From contig NC_092688.1 in NCBI RefSeq assembly GCF_964275005.1, positions 18,940,403-19,004,402 on the forward strand: a stretch of 64,000 nucleotides of DNA, in the 5' to 3' direction. How positions within the stretch are numbered: position 1 is the first letter of the stretch; the number at the start of each line of letters is the position of its first letter. The notes below the pieces were generated by a model that saw only the letters and a program-made list of their open reading frames with translations, was not told the DNA's origin and did not search any database. This DNA is from Diadema setosum (lineage: Eukaryota; Echinodermata; Echinoidea; Diadematoida; Diadematidae). A program made the translations under genes and the position numbers. Positions 57,077-64,000 of this stretch are shown one piece after another.

Positions 57077-60000
57077 CCGATCCGGACGATAGCCTCTTTG
57101 AAATGGTTATTTGAAGGTTAAATATAAATTCAAAACTAGTCTTTTAATATTACATGAGAAAAAGTACCAACGCACCCTTTCGGCAAAACCGGGGGGGGGG
57201 GGGGCTTTGGACGAAGGGTGGGGTTCCAGTCAACGCGACGCGACCCAACGCTCCCAACGCACCCTTTCGGCAAAACCGGGGGGGGGGGGGTTTGGACGAA
57301 GGGTGGTGTTCCCATTAACGCGACGCGCCACCACCCAACCCACCCTTTTGGCACAAGCCCTTCGGGCTTACCACTGAAGCTTAAAATTCAACATTTACCA
57401 TTGGCGTACCACTCACCCTCCATCGTAAAAGAGACAATGATTCAAAAACTAGTATTCACATCAAATAAATATATGAATGTAAACATACATATTACTAAAA
57501 AAATTAAACGACCAAAAGAACAACAAAAAAATACTTACATCTAGAGCTCTACATGTCTTAAGAGTGTATATCGCCTTCATGGATTCTAATACTGATCCAA
57601 TAGATACCAATGAATAACCAGTGGCATAAAAAACCAAAAACTGGCAGAATGGCACCATTTGATTATTAAATGGCTTGACCCTCTCCCAACCCCCCCCAAA
57701 AAAAAAATATATATATATATATATAATTTGATAACAAAAAAAAAATGACCAAATCATGTTATAGATTTTTATCTTTGAATTAATGAAATGAAGTTCCATT
57801 TTAAAAGATGGTGACATGTAATGATATTCGTGAATATACCAATAGCTGAATTAAATTCGGCTATCAAGTCGCCTTCACTTCTAAAATCTTAGCATAATAA
57901 ACATTAAACTGCAATACTGAAATACCTTTCACCATTGGCAAATACCACAAGCCACTGGAAAGTTGCCATTAAAATACATTTCAACATTGACAGTTACCAG
58001 TGACCACTAAAAACTTAATATTGAAATGCCTTTTACTTTTGAAGGTTACCACTGACCACGAGAAACCTACATTTAGCTACCTTTCATCATTGACAGTTAC
58101 CACTGACCACTGGAAAGCTACCATTGAAATATCTTTCACCATTAACAGTTACCACTGACCACAGCAAAGCTATCATTAGAATATTACCTTTCACCATTGA
58201 CAGTGGTTTAACACTCACCGCTGGAAACCTACCATTGGCATACTTTTCTCCATTGGCGGTTACCACTGATCACTGGAAACCTACCATTCAAAACCCCTTC
58301 ACAATTGACAATTACCACTAACTTGAGACTATAGAAACCTATCATTCAAATACCCTTCACCATTAACAGTTACTGCTGACTACTATAATAAAAACTTACC
58401 ATTCAAATCCTTTCACTATTGACAGTTAGCGCTGACCACTGGAAACCTACCATTCAAAAACCCTTCACCATCGACAATTACCACTGACCACTGAAAACCT
58501 AACATTCAAATACCCTTAATTCTCCATTGAGAGTTTACACCGACAACTGGAAACTTACCATTCAAATATCCTTCACACTTGACAGTTACCACTGACCACT
58601 GAAAACCTACTAATCCTTTCACCATTGACAATTACCACTGACCACTAGAATCCTACCATTTGCCCTTTCACCAATAACGGTTACCACTGACCACTTGAAA
58701 GCTTCCAATCAAATACTATTCATCATTGACAGTTACAATTGACCATTGGATACCTTACATTCAAATACCCTTTACCATTGACAGTTACTACTGACCACTG
58801 GAAACCTACCATTAAAATACCCTTCACCATTGACAATTACCACTGATCACTGAAAACCTACCATTCAAATACCCTTCACGACTGGCAGGTACCTCTGACC
58901 ACTGGAAACCTACCATCAAATACCCTTCACCATTGACAGTTACACTGACCTTTGGAAAACTACCATTCAAATACCCTTCACCATTTACAGTTACCACTGA
59001 CCACTGGAAACCTACTATTCAAATACCCTTCACCATTAACCCCCACCGGCCACTGGAAACTTACATTCAAAATATCCTTCACCATCGACAATTACTACTG
59101 ACCACTGGAAACGTACCATGCAAACACCTTTCACCATTTACAGTTACTACTAGCTACTGGAAACCTACCATTCAAATACCATTCACCATTGACAGTTACC
59201 ACTGACCACTGGAAACCTACAATCCAAATAACCGTCACCAGTGACAGTTACCACTGTACACTAGAAATCTACAATTCAAATACCCTCCACCATTGACAGT
59301 TACCTTTCACAACACTATTCAATTGCCATTGACGATTTTTGTAAGGGGGTGGAGGTTTGTAGAAGGGAGAACAACATAAGTGAACACTCCCCAATCAGCA
59401 AAAAGAGACACATGTGTACAATTATGTTGTTTTTGCCTTGTGGGTGCATTTCATACTTTCGACGTTCAAAAGAATTCAGCGGGTTAGCAATGTTATAAAG
59501 CAGCACCCAGTTTGGGTAGAGTGTATGCAAAAATTCTGGAGCACTACTGATTCTGTTCGCAGCTGTGAATATAAGATGTCGTGAATTAGCGCAAGGAGAA
59601 AAGTTGCTGAGGCAGATATTTTGAAGAAAGAGTTAAAAAGGGAAAAAAAAAAAAACAAGTATGATTCGGATATCAGTGATAGCATCAGACTATTGTGAAA
59701 AGTCACCAGAGGAGAGTTTGTGATACAGATTAGTCTGTTTGATGAGGTTACAGTAATACTATCGTGACTATAGTCTGCTGCTACGAGCACCACGCGCGAG
59801 TGTGTTCCCATGAAGTTTGTTTGGTTTTATTTCTGCTTTTTCAAATCACACATAACCATAGAGTACATACATACCAACGGCGTAAATCCGTCCTGAGGAG
59901 TGGGGGGGATGGTCACCATCACCACGATTACAAGCCCACCGGACCGGCGCAGCCTTGGGGAGGGGGGGGGGGGGGGGGGAGAGAAGCTTGGTGCCCCCCC

Positions 60001-60106
60001 CCCCCACACACACACACTTTATACAAGGATCGGATGTCCCACTCTTTTGCATAAAATATGATGTGGGAGGAAAGTGGCAGCAAAAATATGAAGACGAAGT
60101 TCTTGT

Positions 60107-60137
<31 letters not shown>

Positions 60138-61002
60138 GCTTATCAGATGACTTTCGGCGGGAAATCAGACCTTAAAAGTATGAAAACATTTTTTTTTTTA
60201 AATATATGTGAGAGGGAGCGGAACGACCGAACGGGGGGAAGTTGTGTATATGGGGGGTGGTATCCTTCTCCCACACGAGGAAGATTTTGCATTTTCAGCC
60301 CTGAAATTCAGCGATCTGGTGCACACTTTTGGTAAAAAATGTGTTTTCTTTTCTTTAAAAAAACAATAAGAAAATGAAATATTCACAATATATTATTGAA
60401 TGACTAAATCGTGGTATTTCAGCTCTTGCTCCGCATGTGCGACATCACTATGAGGGCCTACTAAATAGTGGGGCCTATCACCGGCGTAGACAGGATTTGA
60501 TCTAAGGAGGAGCGGTTATGTGAGGGAGCGAAGCAAGCGAGGGGGGGGGGGGGAGGGTATGGTAGGGGGGAAAATTTTGACATTTTACAGTCCAAAAACT
60601 GCCATTTGTAGCTATATTCTTCGCTTTGGAAATTAAGGAAGGGGCACACCGGGCGCAACTGCTGTCAATCACTGGCAGCAACATCAGGAGAATGGCATAG
60701 CGATTAAATGCGAGCGAGCTTGAAAATTTTGACATTTTACAGTCTAAAAACTGTCGTTTGTAGCTATACTTTTTCGCTTTGGAAATTAAGGGGGACCGCA
60801 CCGGGCGCAACTGCTGTCAATCACTGGCAGCAACATCAGGAGAATGGCATAGCGGTTAAATGCGAGCGAGCGGAGCGAGCGAGCTTCAAAATTTTGACAT
60901 TTTACAGTCCAAAGACTGCCGTTTGTGGCTGTATTTTTTTTTTTTTTTCGCTTTGGAAATTAAGGGGGGCACATCGGGCGCAACTGCCGGCAATTACTGG
61001 CA
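57077..61002. repeat. Tandem segmental duplication, copy 2 (3.93 kb, empty sites)
   Basis: Contains the right half of the foldback arm (57077-57355), the minisatellite (57916-59325), the homopolymer block (59945-60200) and satellite units (from 60577). It has neither the Harbinger-like MITE nor element E. No genes. Confidence 0.88.
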
Positions 61003-63003
61003 GCAACATCAGGAGAATGGCATAACGATTAAATGCGAGCGAGCGGAGCGAGTGAGCTTGAAAATTTTGATATTTTACAGTCCCCAAAACTGTCCTTTGT
61101 GGCTGTAATTTTTCGCTTTGGAAATTAAGGGGGCGCACCGGGCGAAAATTGCTGGCAATTACTGGCAGCAACATCAGGAGAATGGCATAATGATTAAATG
61201 CGAGCGAGCGAAGCGAGTGAGCTTAAAATTTTTGACATTTTACAGTCCCAAAAACTGTCCTTTGTGGCTTTTTTTCGCTTTGGAAATTAAGGGGGCGCAC
61301 AGGGCGAAAACTACTGGCAATTACTGGCAGCACCATCAGGAGAATGGCATAATAATGAATGCGAGCGAGCGAAGCGAGCGAGCTTCAAAATTTTGACATT
61401 TTACAGTCCAAAAACTGCCGTTTGAAGATATATTTTTCGCTTTGGAAATTAAGGGGGGCGCACGGGGCGAAAACTGCTGGCAATTATTGGCAGCAAAATC
61501 AATAGAATAGAATAATGATCAAATGCGAGCGAGCGAGGCGAGTGAGCTTAAAATTTTTGACATTTTACAGTCCCAAAAACTGTCCTTTGTGGCTTTTTTT
61601 CGCTTTGGAAATTAAGGGGGCGCACAGGGCGAAAACTACTGGCAATTACTGGCAGCACCATCAGGAGAATGGCATAATAATGAATGCGAGCGAGCGAAGC
61701 GAGCGAGCTTCAAAATTTTGACATTTTACAGTCCAAAAACTGCCGTTTGAAGATATATTTTTCGCTTTGGAAATTAAGGGGGGCGCACGGGGCGAAAACT
61801 GTTGGCAATTATTGGCAGCAAAATCAATAGAATAGAATAATGATCAAATGCGAGCGAGCGAGGCGAGCGAGCTTCAAAATTTTGACATTTTACAGTCCAC
61901 AGACTGCCGTTTGTCGCTGTTTTTTTTTTTTTTTTTTTCGCTTTGGAAATTAAGGGGGGCACACCGGGCGCAACTGCCGGCAATTACTGGCAGCAACATC
62001 AGGAGAATGGAATAATGATTTAATGCGAGCGAGCGAAGCGAGTGAGCTTGAAAATTTTGATATTTTACAGTCCCCCAAACTGTCCTTTATGGCTGTATAT
62101 ATATATTTTTTTTCTTTTTGCTTTGGAAATTAAGGGGGGGGCGCACCTGGCGAAAACTGCTGGCAATTACTGGCAGCAAAATCAATAGAATGGAATAATG
62201 ATCAAATGCGAGCGAGCGAAGCGAGCGAGCTTCAAAATTTCGACATTTTACAGTCCAAAGACTGCCGTCTGTTGCTGTATTTTTTTTTCTTTTTTTCGCT
62301 TTGGAAATTAAGGGGGGGGGGGCACACCGGGCGAAAACTGCTGGCAATTACTGGCAGCAACATCAGGAGAATGGAATAATGATTTAATGCGAGCGAGCGA
62401 AGCGAGTGAGCTTGAAAACTTTGATATTTTACAGTCCCCAAAACTGTCCTTTATGGCTGTATATATATAGTTTTTTCTTTTTGCTTTGGAAATTAAGGGG
62501 GGGGGCGCACCGGGCGAAAACTGCTGGCAATTACTGGCAGCAAAATCAATAGAATGGAATAATGATCAAATGCGAGCGAGCGAAGCGAGCGAGCTTCAAA
62601 ATTTTGACATTTTACAGTCCAAAGACTGCCGTCTGTCGCTGTATCTTTTTTTTTTTTCGCTTTGGAAATTAAGGGGGGGGGGGCACACCGGGCGAAAACT
62701 GCTGGCAATTACTGGCAGCAACATCAGGAGAATGGCATAATGATTAAATGCGAGCGAGCGAAGCGAGTGAACTTAAAAATTTTGACATTTTACAGTCCCC
62801 AAAACTGTCGTTTGTGGCTGTTTTTTTTCCGCTTTGGAAATTAAGGGGGCGCACCGGGCGCAACTGCTGTCAGTCAGTGGCAGCAACATTAGGAGAATGC
62901 GGTTAAATGCGGTTAAATGCGAGCGAGCGGAGCGAGCGAGCTTTAAAATTTTTACATTTTACACTCAAAAAACTGCCGTTTGTAGCTATATTTTTCGCTT
63001 TTG
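60577..63003. repeat. Satellite array, second locus, with two-unit higher-order repeats
   Basis: About 14 units of the same family as 9604-11816. A two-unit block at 61216-61540 repeats almost exactly at 61541-61860 (~325 bp), and another two-unit block at 62035-62395 repeats at 62396-62740 (~362 bp). Units here more often read GGGCGAAAACTGCTGG than GGGCGCAACTGCTGG. Confidence 0.9.
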
Positions 63004-64000
63004 TTTGTCCCACTCTTATGGGGGAACCATCCCCCCCCCCCATCGACGCCTCTGCATAATGAGGGTGCTTTTGTTAAGTAAAAGATCTGCTACACACCCT
63101 TTGATAAATTAGGGAAATATACGTCAATGTAAAAAGTGTACAAAGTTTATCGAAAGGGATCATGTATAGCGCAACTTTTGCATGTTTATGATTGCAATGC
63201 AACGATCTGGTGCATAGTTCTGGCGATAATTGGACAATTTTCCATTTAGAAAGTTCGAAATTTGTCCTCATCTCGGGAATTGCTTGGGGGATAAATGATT
63301 TGTCTGCTTAAACACTTCCGTAGGGGTGGGGCAAATGCCCCTTTGCCCCCCCCCCCCCCCCCCATAGACTCGACGCCAATGATCTTCCCTGGGTATGCCC
63401 ATAGATGTATCCTGACTGAGTCATCAGTCACTGTCGTTTCTCAGGAATGATTCAGGAAATGGAGGGGGTTCAATTATGGCTATATAGTTTTTGTTATTGT
63501 TTTTTTTTCTTTCTTTTCGTACATCGTTTGCAGATGGTCCCCAGTTACTCGCGTCATAACATTTTTACATGTAGGCCTATACTATTTGACGTTGTCAACG
63601 TCTGAGCCACACCTTACAGTGCATGTCGATTTTACTTTCTTCGCGAGCAAGCGAAGCGAGCGAGCGCTTGAGAAAATTATACATTTTCCTACAAGATAGA
63701 ATACTGTTCAGCTCTGTTACCTGTCTGAAGGCCGGCGTACAAACGGCATGCAATATGCCAAAATTGATACAATCACATTTCTGCTTCCTCCATTTTTTTT
63801 CCTCAAAATTCAGGGGGGGGGGGATGATTGTACAGGCCATCCCCCCCTCCTCCATTTCAGGGGGGGGGGGGATATATCCCCCCCCATCCCCCCCGGGATT
63901 TACGCCCATGATACATACACACTCACCAAAAGAGAAAGAAAGCAAAGTAAACACTTTTTTTAGTTCATATTTTCCATAGAAGATTTTGATGAAAATCAAT
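63004..64000. other. Non-coding end of window with G/C runs
   Basis: No gene recognised. C-run at 63346-63363 and G/C runs at 63813-63895. A lone GCGAGCAAGCGAAGCGAGCG tract lies at 63642-63661 outside the satellite. AACGATCTGGTGCATAGTT (63199) resembles the segment at 34196, suggesting a shared dispersed repeat. Confidence 0.5.

Overview
This window looks like nuclear DNA of an animal, most likely a marine invertebrate deuterostome such as an echinoderm; that assignment is an inference. The support is a proteinase-K-like serine protease gene split by phase-consistent GT-AG introns, a metazoan-type Ty3/Gypsy element primed by tRNA-Leu, LINE fragments, many hairpin MITEs and satellites, and almost no other coding sequence. 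No bacterial, CRISPR or operon-like features are present.

Layout. 0.5-3.1 kb: the last four coding exons of a secreted subtilase on the + strand; the 5' part lies outside the window. 2.2-6.7 kb: several hairpin or TIR elements. 7.1-7.9 kb: weak candidate exons on the - strand. 9.6-11.8 kb: a satellite of 155-187 bp with a four-unit higher-order repeat. 12.3-16.7 kb: two weak coding candidates and a diverged inverted repeat. 17.6-19.6 kb: a 5'-truncated LINE inside a TIR element inside a local tandem duplication. 19.8-27.6 kb: a 7.8-kb structure whose long inverted arms are built from a ~147-bp satellite. 27.6-30.2 kb: hairpin arrays and mariner-type MITEs. 30.2-31.2 kb: a large foldback. 31.2-33.2 kb: a minisatellite.

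34.3-56.5 kb is a nested transposon stack. A TIR element E (34868-56485) contains a complete Ty3/Gypsy retrotransposon (37434-55732, - strand), whose left LTR contains a 2.1-kb hairpin-rich TIR element (37609-39711). Target-site duplications are visible at all three levels. A PIF/Harbinger-like MITE sits just outside E. The flanks of E belong to a ~3.9-kb tandem duplication whose second copy (57077-61002) lacks both E and the MITE, so it serves as an empty-site control. The window ends in a second stretch of the satellite seen at 9.6 kb.

The retrotransposon is the most interesting system here. It has LTRs of about 4.7 kb, a TATA box, an 18-nt primer-binding site for tRNA-Leu with decayed copies beside it, and Gag. 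A canonical -1 slippery heptamer leads from Gag into protease-RT-RNase H. Integrase lies in its own reading frame behind a 3' splice-site-like sequence. A fourth ORF, in the position of env, encodes two C2H2 zinc fingers followed by charged repeats, and its ATG directly follows another 3' splice-site-like sequence. With a GTAAGA donor upstream of the gag ATG, this suggests that integrase and the zinc-finger protein may be made from spliced subgenomic RNAs. That expression model is inference.
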